From the NCBI RefSeq assembly GCF_900215605.1, contig NZ_OBEL01000004.1:62001-126000 (forward strand): a stretch of DNA of 64,000 nucleotides. Direction: 5' to 3'. The notes beneath the pieces were generated by a model. It saw only the letters and a list, made by a program, of their open reading frames with translations. It made no database searches and was not told the origin of the DNA. The translations under genes were made by a program, and so were the position numbers. This DNA is from Cohaesibacter gelatinilyticus (lineage in GTDB: Bacteria > Pseudomonadota > Alphaproteobacteria > Rhizobiales > Cohaesibacteraceae). Shown piece after piece: positions 35,578 through 44,639 of the stretch; within the stretch, counting starts at the first letter, position 1; every line of letters begins with the position of its first letter.

Positions 35578-36111
35578 ATGAAAGATTGGACAGGGCATCT
35601 AAGCCGACGCACCAATCAAGCCGTGGAGGCCATCGTAGCAATATTGATGGCGGCACTGGTTCTTGATGTTTGGCTTGGCGTGGTGGATCGATATTTCTTT
35701 CACTGGCAGCTGCCTTGGCCTGAGGTTCTGGCAAGATATCTGATGATCTGGGCTGCCATGCTCGCTGTATCCTGCGGCATAGCCCATAGAGAACATATCG
35801 GCCTGACAACTTTTGTCTTCATGATGCCACTAAAGCTACGTCGCCTGGTTCTGATCATCATGGACCTGTTGGCACTTGCTCTCTTCGCCTATCTCTTTTG
35901 GTTCGGGCTTGGATTTGCCCAAAGCGGTGCCAACCGATTTGCGATGATATTTGGTGCGAGCCTTCGCCCATTCTATGCCGCTATTCCAGTCGCAGCCGCT
36001 CTCGCATGTTTTCAGTTGATGCTCGTTCTCATTCGAGATCTTGGAGAGCAACTGGAGCTGGACCCCGATCAGGATGACCCGCAAGCACAAACCACCGGAC
36101 CTGCACAATGA
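35578..36111 (+). CDS. dctQ: TRAP transporter small permease subunit
   Basis: This is a 177-residue four-helix membrane subunit with LARYLMIWAAMLAVSCGIAHREHIGL in the middle, the DctQ signature region. GGGAGGAGAGA precedes the ATG. It overlaps the large-subunit gene by four bases. The gene order is Q-M-P here, unlike the P-Q-M order of the other two TRAP operons in the window. Confidence 0.9.
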   Translation: MKDWTGHLSRRTNQAVEAIVAILMAALVLDVWLGVVDRYFFHWQLPWPEVLARYLMIWAAMLAVSCGIAHREHIGLTTFVFMMPLKLRRLVLIIMDLLALALFAYLFWFGLGFAQSGANRFAMIFGASLRPFYAAIPVAAALACFQLMLVLIRDLGEQLELDPDQDDPQAQTTGPAQ

Positions 36112-37391
36112 TTGTTGGATTGACCTTTGTTGGCTTGATCATTCTGGGTATGCCCATCGGCTTTGCGATTGGTTTGGCCGGGCTTGTCGGTCTCATCGAT
36201 ATGGGCGGCAGTCAGTTCCTGGCCGTAGGACCTGGTAAGGTTTTCAATGGCTTGAACATATTTCCCTTCCTAGCCATGCCATTCTTCATCCTGGCCGGCG
36301 AGATCATGAACCATATCGGGATTACGGATCGGTTGGTAAAGCTGGCGCAGGTTCTGGTTGGCCATTTCAGAGGCGGGCTCGCGCACACGAATATGCTGGC
36401 CTCCGTTTTCTTTGCAGGCTTGACCGGGTCTGCGACTGCGGATGCCGCCGCTTTTGGTCGAACCCTTGTTCCAGCGATGGTCAAGCAGGGCTACAAACGG
36501 GACTATGCCTGTGCGGTCACTGCAGCGGGCTCAATCATCGGGCCGACCATTCCACCGTCTGGATTGATGGTGGTCTATGGATCTTTGATGGGAGTTTCCA
36601 TCGGTGGCCTGTTTGCAGCAGGTATTCTGCCCGGATTGGTCATTTGCGGAATTTGCATGATGGTCATTGCGCTTGGGGCCAAACGCAACAAGCTGCCAAA
36701 GTCCGAGGAAAGTGCAGGTTTCAAAGAAATCATCGACACTTTCATCTCATCTTTCACGGCTCTGATGATGCCAATCATCATTCTGGGCGGCATTCTGGGT
36801 GGGATCGTCACCCCAACTGAAGCTGCATCCATTGCCGTTGCTTATGCTCTTTTCATTGGCACCTTTGTCTATCGCACGCTGAGCTTTGGTGCGCTCTATC
36901 GCATGCTGGTCAGCACTGCTCGTATTACCGGCGTGATCTTTGTGATCATTGCTTTTGCCGGAATTTTGGGATGGTGGATGAGTTTCGAGCGTATACCTCA
37001 GGCAATCGCGGAATCCATTCTGGTTATCTCCGACAATCGCTATGCGGTCATCGCAATTATCATTGGCACATTGCTGGTGGTCGGCATGGTCATGGATATC
37101 ACCGCCATCCTGATCATTCTTGCCCCTGTTCTGGTGCCGTTGACTGAGCAAATCGGGCTTGATCCCATTCATGCGGGTATCGTTTTCGTTGTGGCGCTCA
37201 ATATTTCTTTGATGACGCCGCCGGTAGGAGCCTGTCTCTTCGTGCTCTCCTCAGTTACCGGCGAAAAGCTGGAACGCATAGCCGTCAAGCTGATGCCATT
37301 CCTGCTGGCAGAGGTCGCCATACTCTTCATCTTCGCATTCTGGTCGGACGCAGCGCTCTTCCTGCCGCGCCTGTTCGGGTTTGCCAGCTAA
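36108..37391 (+). CDS. dctM: TRAP transporter large permease subunit
   Basis: This 427-residue cation-coupled permease is of standard length. Its motifs include FNGLNIFPFLAMPFFILAGEIM, GLTGSATADAAAFGRTLVPAM, AAGSIIGPTIPPSGLMVVYG, GGIVTPTEAASIAVAYAL and NISLMTPPVGACLFVLSSV. It is coupled to dctQ by ATGA and followed after 62 bases by its receptor gene. Confidence 0.95.
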   Translation: MIVGLTFVGLIILGMPIGFAIGLAGLVGLIDMGGSQFLAVGPGKVFNGLNIFPFLAMPFFILAGEIMNHIGITDRLVKLAQVLVGHFRGGLAHTNMLASVFFAGLTGSATADAAAFGRTLVPAMVKQGYKRDYACAVTAAGSIIGPTIPPSGLMVVYGSLMGVSIGGLFAAGILPGLVICGICMMVIALGAKRNKLPKSEESAGFKEIIDTFISSFTALMMPIIILGGILGGIVTPTEAASIAVAYALFIGTFVYRTLSFGALYRMLVSTARITGVIFVIIAFAGILGWWMSFERIPQAIAESILVISDNRYAVIAIIIGTLLVVGMVMDITAILIILAPVLVPLTEQIGLDPIHAGIVFVVALNISLMTPPVGACLFVLSSVTGEKLERIAVKLMPFLLAEVAILFIFAFWSDAALFLPRLFGFAS

Positions 37392-37453
37392 ATCAAAGGT
37401 CGAAAGACCATCAATTCACCAATACCTGTCTCAATCTAGTGGAGGATTAAAGA

Positions 37454-38500
37454 ATGAAAAAGGTATTCAAGGGACTGGCCGTTAGTCTTGTTGCACTTTG
37501 TGCCGCAACAAGCGCCATGGCAGACGGCAAAGTTCTGAAGTTTGGCCATGACAACAAAGCTGATCCGTTTGAGAATCCGGCCCATGCTTGTACTGCTGTC
37601 TTTTCCAATATTGTCGGTGCAGACACGAATGGTAAGGTCAAGGTTGAAGTGTTTCCATCCAACCAGCTGGGCTCAGCAGCCGAGCATGTCCAAATGGTTC
37701 GAGATGGTGTCATTCAGGCCACGTTGACCTCAACCGGTGCCTTGGCCAGCTACTATCCGCGCATCGATGTACTTAACTTGCCATTTGCATTTGGCAGCAA
37801 TGCCGCCACCTATAATGTGTTTGATGGTGAATTTGGCAAGACACTGGCCGACGATATTGAAGCAAGCCTTGGTGATGTCGTGGTGCTTGGTTTCCCAGAT
37901 ACTGGTGGCTTCTTTGCCGTTACCAACTCCAAGCGCAAGATTGCTGATCTGAAAGACTTTGACGGTGTGCGCATTCGTACGATGACCCTGCCATCTCATC
38001 AGGCCATCATCAACGCTTTGGGGGCTGAAGCTTATCCGCTGAGCTGGGGTGAAGTTTATTCCGGTCTTCAGACTGGTGTGATCGATGGGCAGATGAACCC
38101 GGTTCCGATTATCTCCTTCGCCAAATTTTCTGAAGTACAGAAATATATGACGCTGACCAACCACCTGTTCTCGCCTTACACCTTCATGGTCAATCGTGCT
38201 TTCTATGAGGGCTTGAGCGATCAGCAACAGGCAACCTTGCGCTATGCGGCACAAAGCTGTGTTGCTGCGAGCCGTGGTTTGTCTCGTATCATCGAAGCGT
38301 CTGATCGTGGTTTGGCTGGTTTGATGGACAAGATTGAAGTGACTGCATTGTCAGATGATCAGCGCAAAGCCATGGCCGGTGCAACACAGCCTGCCTTTGA
38401 GAAACACATCAAGGAAAATCAGGATGCAAAAGCTGGCGAACTGCTGACGCTGTTCAAATCTGAAGTCAAAAAGGCCAATGACGCGAGCTATATCGACTAG
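37454..38500 (+). CDS. dctP: TRAP transporter substrate-binding protein
   Basis: This 348-residue receptor has a Sec signal ending near residue 23 (CAATSAMADG). DctP features are VFPSNQLGSAAEHVQMVRDG, LKDFDGVRIRTMTLPSHQAI with the carboxylate-binding Arg, GEVYSGLQTGVIDGQMNPVPII and NHLFSPYTFMVNRAFYEGLS. A carboxylate ligand is expected from the Arg. The two enzyme genes downstream suggest a compound that M81 and D-amino-acid-type PLP enzymes can process. Confidence 0.92.
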   Translation: MKKVFKGLAVSLVALCAATSAMADGKVLKFGHDNKADPFENPAHACTAVFSNIVGADTNGKVKVEVFPSNQLGSAAEHVQMVRDGVIQATLTSTGALASYYPRIDVLNLPFAFGSNAATYNVFDGEFGKTLADDIEASLGDVVVLGFPDTGGFFAVTNSKRKIADLKDFDGVRIRTMTLPSHQAIINALGAEAYPLSWGEVYSGLQTGVIDGQMNPVPIISFAKFSEVQKYMTLTNHLFSPYTFMVNRAFYEGLSDQQQATLRYAAQSCVAASRGLSRIIEASDRGLAGLMDKIEVTALSDDQRKAMAGATQPAFEKHIKENQDAKAGELLTLFKSEVKKANDASYID

Positions 38501-38509
38501 TTCACAAGC

Positions 38510-38539
38510 GGGCAGGTCATTGTACTGAATGACCTGCCC
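38510..38539 (+). terminator. Stem-loop directly after dctP
   Basis: A perfect 12-bp stem (GGGCAGGTCATT at 38510-38521 with 38528-38539) closes a 6-base loop, nine bases after the dctP stop. CCTGAG follows rather than a T-run. It may protect the dctP message or allow partial read-through into the enzyme genes. Confidence 0.7.
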
Positions 38540-38584
38540 CTGAGTGGAGTGTCAAAGCCCCACTTCTCACGACACATATGTCAT

Positions 38585-38619
38585 GGCAGGCCGCTATGAG
38601 TGAAGCCCTACGGCCTGCC
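38585..38619 (+). terminator. Second stem-loop before the M81 peptidase gene
   Basis: GGCAGGCCG at 38585-38593 pairs exactly with CGGCCTGCC at 38611-38619 across a 17-base loop. It lies in the 195-base gap between dctP and the M81 gene. Two strong hairpins in a row suggest the transporter and enzyme genes are expressed at different levels. Confidence 0.5.
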
Positions 38620-38695
38620 GCATTACTTTATCAGACAATGAGGGATGGAACAGCCGAACTTTTTATCTGGTCTGTCAAATCCCAAGGATTTTCGA

Positions 38696-40189
38696 ATGCG
38701 GGTTTTTTGCGCCTCTATCGCAACCGAGACCAATACCTTTTCGCCGTTGCGCACGGATCTGAGTGATTTCACCCAGAGTTTCTACGCGCCTCCGGGAAGC
38801 CATCCGGAAACTCCTACTCTCTGCACCGGAATTTTCCCTGAATTGCGTCGGCGTGCTCGTGGCGGGGAAATCGAGTTGATTGAGGGCACCGCAACCTGGG
38901 CGGAACCTGGTGGCTTGGTGAATGCCAAGACATGGCATCATCTTCGCGATGAAGTTCTTGGCCAATTGCGCGCAGCCTTGCCGGTGGATGCAGTTCTTCT
39001 GGGACTGCACGGTGCCATGATTGCTGATGGATGCCTTGATTGCGAAGGAGAACTCCTCAAAGCGGTGCGAGAGATTGTTGGGCCAAATACCAAGATCGGC
39101 GCCAGTTTTGACCCCCATAGCCATTTGAGCGAAAAGCGGGTGATGAATGCTGATGTCATCACCGTGTTCAAGGAATTTCCCCATACCGATTTTGTCGAAG
39201 CCGGGGAGGCCTGTGTGGATCTCACCTTGCGGGCTGCCCGCGGTGAGATCTCACCTCATATCTCGGTGTTTGATGTACGCATGATGGATGTCTTGCCGAC
39301 CAGTCAGGACCCTATGCGAGGTTTCGTTGATAAAATGAAAGCGTTTGAAGCAGCCGGCGAAGCTTTGTCCATATCGACTATTCACGGCTTCATGGCAGGC
39401 GACTCTCCTGATCTGGGTGCAAAGATCATTGTCATTACTGATAGCGATGCTGCCCATGGGGATGACTTGGCACAGGCGCTGGGCCATGAATTGTTCAGCT
39501 TCCGAGGGCGTGCGCGACCAGAATTCCTGGAACCGCTTGATGCTCTGAACAAAGCTCAGGCATTGTGCGGGAGCTCGAACAAACCTGTCGTGATCGCAGA
39601 TGTTTGGGACAATCCAGGTGGCGGTGTCGCTGGAGATTCGACCATTCTGGCAAGGGCTGTACTGGAACAAGGACTGCAGAATGTTGCGCTTGGCACCATC
39701 TGGGATCCCATGGCTGTTCGTCTTTGTCAGGCCGCAGGCGAGGGCGCGAGTTTGGAGCTTAGATTTGGTGGAAAGACGTCAGCCCGCGCTGGCAATCCTA
39801 TCGATGCCACCGTCGAAGTTTTGAAAATCGTGCCCGATGCAGTGCAGTCATTCGGGGCGTCCATTGTTCCGCTGGGGGATAGTGCGGCCATTCGAGTGGA
39901 TGGTTTGGAAGTTGTCCTGAATTCCAATCGTTCGCAGGCATTTTCGCCTGATCTTTTCACCAATATGGGGATTGATATTGATGAAAAGGATCTTCTGATC
40001 GTGAAGAGCACCAACCATTTTCATGGTGCCTTTGCTCCCATTGCGTCCCATATTTTGTATGCAGCGGTAGATGGGCCTTACCCGAATGATCCACGGATCA
40101 ACGGATACCGGTCACTGAAGCGGGCTATCTGGCCGCTGGTCGAAAACCCACATGAGATTGTCTCATCTGAACAACAAATAAGACTGTGA
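38696..40189 (+). CDS. M81-family metallopeptidase (MlrC-like)
   Basis: This 497-residue protein of the MlrC family is named for microcystinase C, which cleaves the linear microcystin degradation product. Motifs are ASIATETNTFSPLRTDL at the start, LGLHGAMIADGCLDCEGELL (residues about 100-119), a metal-binding region SFDPHSHLSEK, FKEFPHTDFVEAG, and the C-terminal ADVWDNPGGGVAGDSTILAR. ATG 38696 has AAGGA upstream and starts exactly at the conserved N-terminus; an in-frame ATG at 38645 adds 17 unconserved residues. It follows the TRAP genes and precedes a D-amino-acid-type enzyme. The true substrate is probably a small peptide- or amide-like compound, not microcystin. Confidence 0.88.
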   Translation: MRVFCASIATETNTFSPLRTDLSDFTQSFYAPPGSHPETPTLCTGIFPELRRRARGGEIELIEGTATWAEPGGLVNAKTWHHLRDEVLGQLRAALPVDAVLLGLHGAMIADGCLDCEGELLKAVREIVGPNTKIGASFDPHSHLSEKRVMNADVITVFKEFPHTDFVEAGEACVDLTLRAARGEISPHISVFDVRMMDVLPTSQDPMRGFVDKMKAFEAAGEALSISTIHGFMAGDSPDLGAKIIVITDSDAAHGDDLAQALGHELFSFRGRARPEFLEPLDALNKAQALCGSSNKPVVIADVWDNPGGGVAGDSTILARAVLEQGLQNVALGTIWDPMAVRLCQAAGEGASLELRFGGKTSARAGNPIDATVEVLKIVPDAVQSFGASIVPLGDSAAIRVDGLEVVLNSNRSQAFSPDLFTNMGIDIDEKDLLIVKSTNHFHGAFAPIASHILYAAVDGPYPNDPRINGYRSLKRAIWPLVENPHEIVSSEQQIRL

Positions 40190-40197
40190 TTGCGTTG

Positions 40198-40236
40198 CTT
40201 GTCTCTACCCGTATACAAGATTGGGTAAGAGACAGG
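40198..40236 (+). promoter_or_regulatory. Hairpin overlapping the ribosome site of the PLP-enzyme gene
   Basis: GTCTCTACCC at 40201-40210 pairs with GGGTAAGAGAC at 40223-40233 with one bulged A. Three more pairs extend the stem into the first bases of the AGGAGG ribosome site (40234-40239), which lies five bases before ATG 40245. The loop contains GTATAC. Partial masking of the ribosome site could couple translation of this gene to upstream translation or to a ligand. Confidence 0.4.
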
Positions 40237-40244
40237 AGGAATGG

Positions 40245-41555
40245 ATGTCACAGTCGCTGGATTTGGAAAAGATTGCTGTCAGTGCTCTATCGGGGCTTTC
40301 AAAAGGCATGCGCGGTTCGCAATCTGATTTGGCAGTCTCGAATGTTGCCAAACAAGGCTGGAACATTCTGAACGAGGATCTGCCTTTTCCTCTTCCTGTC
40401 ATCAAGCTCTCAGCATTGGAGAAGAACCGCGCCTATATGCGTGCTTTTTTGAAGCAAACAGGGGCTTGGATTGCACCACATGGCAAGACATCCATGGCGC
40501 CTCAGTTGTTCCAGATGCAATTGGATGATGGAGCGTGGGCGATTACAGTTGCCACTGCGCACCAGATGGCAGTTTGCAGAGAGTTCGGTGTCTCGCGCAT
40601 TTTCATGGCCAACCAGCTGGTTGGGAAGCAGAATGTCGATTATGTCATCAATGCCTTGAAGGATGACCCGAATCTGGATTTCTATTGTCTGATCGATTCC
40701 GAGGCTGGAGCGCGCCTTCTGGCCAATGCTGTGAAACAGCATGGCTTGTCTCGTCCCCTCAATGTCCTGATCGAGATGGGGATGGAAGGTTATCGCACCG
40801 GATTTCGGTCTGTATCAAATGCTCTTGAACTGGCCCGAACAATCAAGCTCGAACTTCCTGAACTCAGCCTTCGTGGTGTGGAGGGATATGAAGGTGTCTT
40901 TTCCGATTGCTGCGTGAAGGGCAAGGAGGACAAGGCACAAGAGTTGTTCGCCAAGATGCGCGCTCTCGCCAAACGTGCAGATGATGAGAAACTGTTTGCT
41001 GATGGGCCGATCATACTGACAGCCGGGGGCAGTGACTTCTATGACTTTGCTGCCAGAGACCTTGCCATCGATATGGAGACGCTGAATATCCAGATCGTCA
41101 TTCGCTCTGGTTGCTATCTCACCCATGACGATCTCTTTTATGAGCGCGCCCAGCAGCGCTTGAAGGAACGCTCTCCAGAATTTGCCAACATCGATCCCGG
41201 TCTGACCCCAGCGATCGAAGTTTGGGGTTGTGTTCAATCAAAACCTGAAGAGAGACTAGCTTTTGCCTCCTTGGGCAAGCGCGATATTTCATTTGATTTT
41301 GAGCTACCAACCCCGACAGGACACATGAAGTCAGGTAAGCCGGACAGTCATTGCTCCTTGTCAGAGGAATATTCAGTGTTACGCCTCAATGATCAGCATT
41401 GTTATGTGCAATTGCCAGCGGACAATGACATTGAGGTCGGCGATCTGATGAGTTTCGGAGTGGCACATGTCTGCACCACCTTCGATAAATGGCAGTATCT
41501 GATGCTTGTCGACGATGACTATAATGTCGTAGGGGCTATCCGCACCTATTTTTAG
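40245..41555 (+). CDS. D-threonine aldolase/D-serine dehydratase-like PLP enzyme (alanine-racemase fold)
   Basis: This 436-residue fold-type III PLP enzyme has its Schiff-base lysine in WIAPHGKTSMAPQLFQ (residues about 73-88), GMEGYRTGFRS, ILTAGGSDFYDF and a C-terminal GVAHVCTTFDKWQYL. That last motif holds the His and Cys that bind zinc in D-serine dehydratase (DSD1) and divalent metal in D-threonine aldolase. It should cleave or deaminate a D-configured 3-hydroxy amino acid. ATG 40245 is preferred over the start at 40221 because AGGAGG lies five bases upstream. It ends the TRAP/M81 unit and converges on haaO. Confidence 0.85.
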   Translation: MSQSLDLEKIAVSALSGLSKGMRGSQSDLAVSNVAKQGWNILNEDLPFPLPVIKLSALEKNRAYMRAFLKQTGAWIAPHGKTSMAPQLFQMQLDDGAWAITVATAHQMAVCREFGVSRIFMANQLVGKQNVDYVINALKDDPNLDFYCLIDSEAGARLLANAVKQHGLSRPLNVLIEMGMEGYRTGFRSVSNALELARTIKLELPELSLRGVEGYEGVFSDCCVKGKEDKAQELFAKMRALAKRADDEKLFADGPIILTAGGSDFYDFAARDLAIDMETLNIQIVIRSGCYLTHDDLFYERAQQRLKERSPEFANIDPGLTPAIEVWGCVQSKPEERLAFASLGKRDISFDFELPTPTGHMKSGKPDSHCSLSEEYSVLRLNDQHCYVQLPADNDIEVGDLMSFGVAHVCTTFDKWQYLMLVDDDYNVVGAIRTYF

Positions 41556-41650
41556 ATCTGATGTAATGAAGTGTGCCGCTGATCAAGGGAACAAAGTGAC
41601 CAGCGACATGGTTGTATCAAAGGCGATGCATTGAACATCGGAACAAAAGA

Positions 41651-42214
41651 TCAAAGCTGTACCCAGCCTTCTGGTGGCTTGCCTTTTCCGGGATGGACGC
41701 TGCCGCATTTCTTGCAGGTCCGAGCTTCGACATTGGCATGGAATGCGTCGTAGATCTTTGGAAGTGCGCTGACGATCCCCTCAATGCCATCGAGCGTCAC
41801 CTCTTCACGATGCAAAAGAGCCTCACATTCAAAGCAATACCATTCAAAGCCTTCTTTCATGCCTGGTACACGCGGCGCTTCGACAACAATGCCGAGCGAG
41901 CCTTCCTGAGGGCGCTGCGGTGCGTGGCGGACATGAGGTGGCAACATGAAGACTTCTCCTTCACGAATTGGAAGGTCATAGATCTTGCCGCCATCGGCAA
42001 TCTTGATCATCATGTCGCCCTTGATCTGGTAGAACCATTCTTCAACGGGATCATCGTGAAAATCACAGCGTGCAGTGGGCCCACCAACCACCATGACAAT
42101 CATGTCACCTTCTTTGTGTAGCAATTGATTGCCGACAGGAGGCTTCAGTTTGTCAGCATTCTCTTCGACCCATTTTTGAAAATTGAAGGCTTTGAGTTTT
42201 GGATGGTGTGCCAT
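41651..42214 (-). CDS. haaO: 3-Hydroxyanthranilate 3,4-dioxygenase
   Basis: This 187-residue non-haem iron(II) cupin opens the ring of 3-hydroxyanthranilate to 2-amino-3-carboxymuconate semialdehyde. Iron ligands are visible in RCDFHDDPVEEWFYQIKGDM (His and Glu) and LPPHVRHAPQRP (His). The bacterial rubredoxin-like second metal site is present as CFEC and CKKC near the C-terminus. It lies 44 bases after the aldehyde dehydrogenase gene in a two-gene minus-strand unit near kynU. It may serve tryptophan breakdown or NAD synthesis via quinolinate. Confidence 0.95.
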   Translation of the reverse strand: MAHHPKLKAFNFQKWVEENADKLKPPVGNQLLHKEGDMIVMVVGGPTARCDFHDDPVEEWFYQIKGDMMIKIADGGKIYDLPIREGEVFMLPPHVRHAPQRPQEGSLGIVVEAPRVPGMKEGFEWYCFECEALLHREEVTLDGIEGIVSALPKIYDAFHANVEARTCKKCGSVHPGKGKPPEGWVQL

Positions 42215-42258
42215 ATGCGTTTCCTCTCTATGCGAGATCCAGGCTTATTCTTTGGATT

Positions 42259-43689
42259 TTAAACAATCTTGCGCGTGTGCCAGACATTCTTGACTGTCAA
42301 ATAGCTTTCCAGTCCCTCTGTGCCGCCTTCTCGGCCATAGCCACTGGATTTGACACCACCAAATGGCGTCTCCGGTAGAGAGGCTTCGAGGGTATTGATC
42401 GAGAAATTGCCAACCTCCACTTCATCGATCATCTGATCGATATAGTCGGCACGGTTGGTGAAGGCATAGCCGGCAAGTCCGTAAGGAACGGCATTTGCTT
42501 GGGCAATTGCCTCATCAAGATTGGCAACAGGATTGAGAACTGCGATCGGACCGAACGGTTCTTCTTGCATGATTTGGGCGGAGTGAGGGACGTTGGTTAA
42601 AACAGTTGGTTGGAAGAAGTAGCCAATGTCACCATGACGACCACCACCAGTCAAGAGTTCGGCCCCTTTGGCAACCGCGTCCTCAACCAGTTTGGTCAAA
42701 ACAGGAATACGACGCTCATTGGCTGTTGGACCCATCTCAACCCCTTGATTGATGCCGTTGCCAACTATTGTGGCTGCGGCGCGTTCAACAAAATGGGCTT
42801 TGAACTCCTCAAAGATGCTTTCATGGATGAAATAACGCGTTGGTGAGGTGCAAACTTGCCCTGCATTGCGCATCTTGCGAATAGCTCCGCTGATCGCGGC
42901 TTTTTTGACATCGGCATCTTCGCAGACAATGACCGGAGCGTGACCGCCAAGTTCCATCAGGACCCGAGTGTCATATTGGGCGGCTATGCTTGTCAGATGA
43001 CGACCCACTATTGTGGAACCGGTGAGCGCCACCAGTTTGATGTCAGGTTGAGGGATGAGAAATTCCGAGATTTCGGAAGGAACCCCAAATACGAGATTGA
43101 GAACTCCAGCCGGAAGGCCTGCATCTTCAAAGGCCCGAACGATATGAACAGCTCCACCCGGTGTTTCTTCAGCTGCTTTCAAGATAATGGAGCAACCGGA
43201 AGCCAGGGCACCAGCGATCTTGCGAGCGGGTTGGCTCATCGGAAAGTTCCAAGGGGAGAAGGCTGCGACCACACCGATTGGATGATGATGGACAGAGAGT
43301 TTGGAGCCATGTGCTGCCGGGATCACACGTCCATAGGTGCGCATGGCTTCGCCCGCATCCCATTCAAAGAATTCAGCCCCCCGAATGACTTCCAGACGCG
43401 CTTGAGCAAGAGGTTTGCCATGCTCGGCCGTAATCGTTTGCGCAATCTCTTCCTGTCTCTCGCGCATCAGGCTTGCTGCTTTGAGGATGATATCTGCGCG
43501 TTTGCGAGGAGAGGTTTCTCTCCAGATCTTGAATCCTTTTCTGGCAGCGCTCAGAGCATCCTCCAGATCATCGATATCAGCACAGGGAAGGCGCCCCAGC
43601 TCTTCTTCCGTAGCTGGATTGACGACGGGGACGTCGCGTTTGGCTTTGCGCCATTTGCCATCAATGAACAGATGTAAATCGGGATACAT
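42259..43689 (-). CDS. NAD(P)-dependent aldehyde dehydrogenase (semialdehyde type)
   Basis: This 476-residue ALDH-superfamily enzyme has VAAFSPWNFPMSQPARKIAGA, the cofactor motif TGSTIVGRHL, the general base Glu in LMELGGHAPVIV and the nucleophile Cys in NAGQVCTSPTRYF. PFGGVKSSGYGREGG closes the family pattern. The sequence looks like the succinate-semialdehyde dehydrogenase branch. Its partner haaO makes 2-aminomuconate semialdehyde a reasonable substrate, but that would need a decarboxylase not found here. It has no overlap with haaO but lies close enough for co-transcription. Confidence 0.9.
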   Translation of the reverse strand: MYPDLHLFIDGKWRKAKRDVPVVNPATEEELGRLPCADIDDLEDALSAARKGFKIWRETSPRKRADIILKAASLMRERQEEIAQTITAEHGKPLAQARLEVIRGAEFFEWDAGEAMRTYGRVIPAAHGSKLSVHHHPIGVVAAFSPWNFPMSQPARKIAGALASGCSIILKAAEETPGGAVHIVRAFEDAGLPAGVLNLVFGVPSEISEFLIPQPDIKLVALTGSTIVGRHLTSIAAQYDTRVLMELGGHAPVIVCEDADVKKAAISGAIRKMRNAGQVCTSPTRYFIHESIFEEFKAHFVERAAATIVGNGINQGVEMGPTANERRIPVLTKLVEDAVAKGAELLTGGGRHGDIGYFFQPTVLTNVPHSAQIMQEEPFGPIAVLNPVANLDEAIAQANAVPYGLAGYAFTNRADYIDQMIDEVEVGNFSINTLEASLPETPFGGVKSSGYGREGGTEGLESYLTVKNVWHTRKIV

Positions 43690-43821
43690 AAACGAGCGCC
43701 TCCTTGAAAGTTCCTTCCAATTCGCGCAGATTTGCTATCCGTTTCAATCTAATCCAAAGAATTCAGATATCGGATTTTTGAATATCAAAGATGCCGATCT
43801 GGTTCAGATGCCTCAATTCGA

Positions 43822-44535
43822 TCAATCGTTCTTGCCTTCGACCTCGTCGAAAAATTCACGGGTAAAGCCGACATGCTCGATTAGCAATGCCTTTGCCTTG
43901 GCTTCGTCACGTTCAATAACCGCATTCATCAGCAGGGTATGATGCTCGATGCCCAGAAAGCTGCGGCTCTTGCTCAAAAGACCATCATCTCCGAGATATT
44001 TGTCGCGATGGCTGCCGGTGAACATACTGAAGAAATGACGGTCCAGATGGTTCGAGATCTGATCATAAAAGAGCTTCAGCCAAGGTGAGTTAGCTGCACT
44101 GAGGATGCATTTGTGAAACTCTCTGTGACGCTCGCTCCATGTTCTCAGGGCTTCGAAGTCCGTCACCTCTGTGGGGTTGGGTGCTTTGCTCAGCAAATGA
44201 TGGGCTGACAGAATGCTCCCTTCCCACCTGTCATCGCCATGTTTCATGGCCTCCACCATAAGAGCTGTTTCGACCACAAGGCGGCATTTTTCCAGATCTG
44301 CAAGCTCGGTTTGAGTGACCGGTGCGGCGCGAAACCCACGATTATTCTCCATAATCACAAATTTCTCGCTCTCTAACTGGCGAAGCGCTTCACGAATTGG
44401 CGTTGCACCCAGTCCGCTTTCTTTTCCAAGGGGTTGGATGCGTATTGGAGCGTTTGGAGGGATCTTGGCTTCGACAATTTGTTTGAGCAAAAACTGGTAG
44501 GCCAGCTCCGATTTTGAGCTGTTGGAAGCGTCCAT
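43822..44535 (-). CDS. GntR-family regulator (FCD type) of the kynurenine genes
   Basis: This 237-residue regulator has a winged helix LGKESGLGATPIREALRQLESEKF and an FCD-like sensor (ERHREFHKCILSAANSPWL, then IEHHTLLMNAVIERDEAKAKALL). ATG 44535 has CGGAGT about eight bases upstream; an in-frame ATG at 44559 lacks a ribosome site. It diverges from kynU and is on the same strand as the aldehyde dehydrogenase/haaO unit, 132 bases ahead of it. It probably controls both sides; kynurenine or an anthranilate would be a natural effector, but this is inference. Confidence 0.88.
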   Translation of the reverse strand: MDASNSSKSELAYQFLLKQIVEAKIPPNAPIRIQPLGKESGLGATPIREALRQLESEKFVIMENNRGFRAAPVTQTELADLEKCRLVVETALMVEAMKHGDDRWEGSILSAHHLLSKAPNPTEVTDFEALRTWSERHREFHKCILSAANSPWLKLFYDQISNHLDRHFFSMFTGSHRDKYLGDDGLLSKSRSFLGIEHHTLLMNAVIERDEAKAKALLIEHVGFTREFFDEVEGKND

Positions 44536-44553
44536 GGATTGACTCCGATTAAG

Positions 44554-44581
44554 AATCATATACGATTTATAAAATCATATA
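44554..44581. promoter_or_regulatory. Repeated AATCATATA sites between gntR and kynU
   Basis: AATCATATA occurs at 44554-44562 and again at 44573-44581, 19 bases apart (nearly two helical turns), within a very AT-rich divergent promoter region. Each copy sits in an imperfect inverted repeat. They are plausible binding sites for the adjacent GntR regulator. Confidence 0.4.
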
Positions 44582-44639
44582 TAATTTGATCTATTCAGGT
44601 GAATTACCTGTCGCACATATAGTTTGAGAAGGAAAGTCG

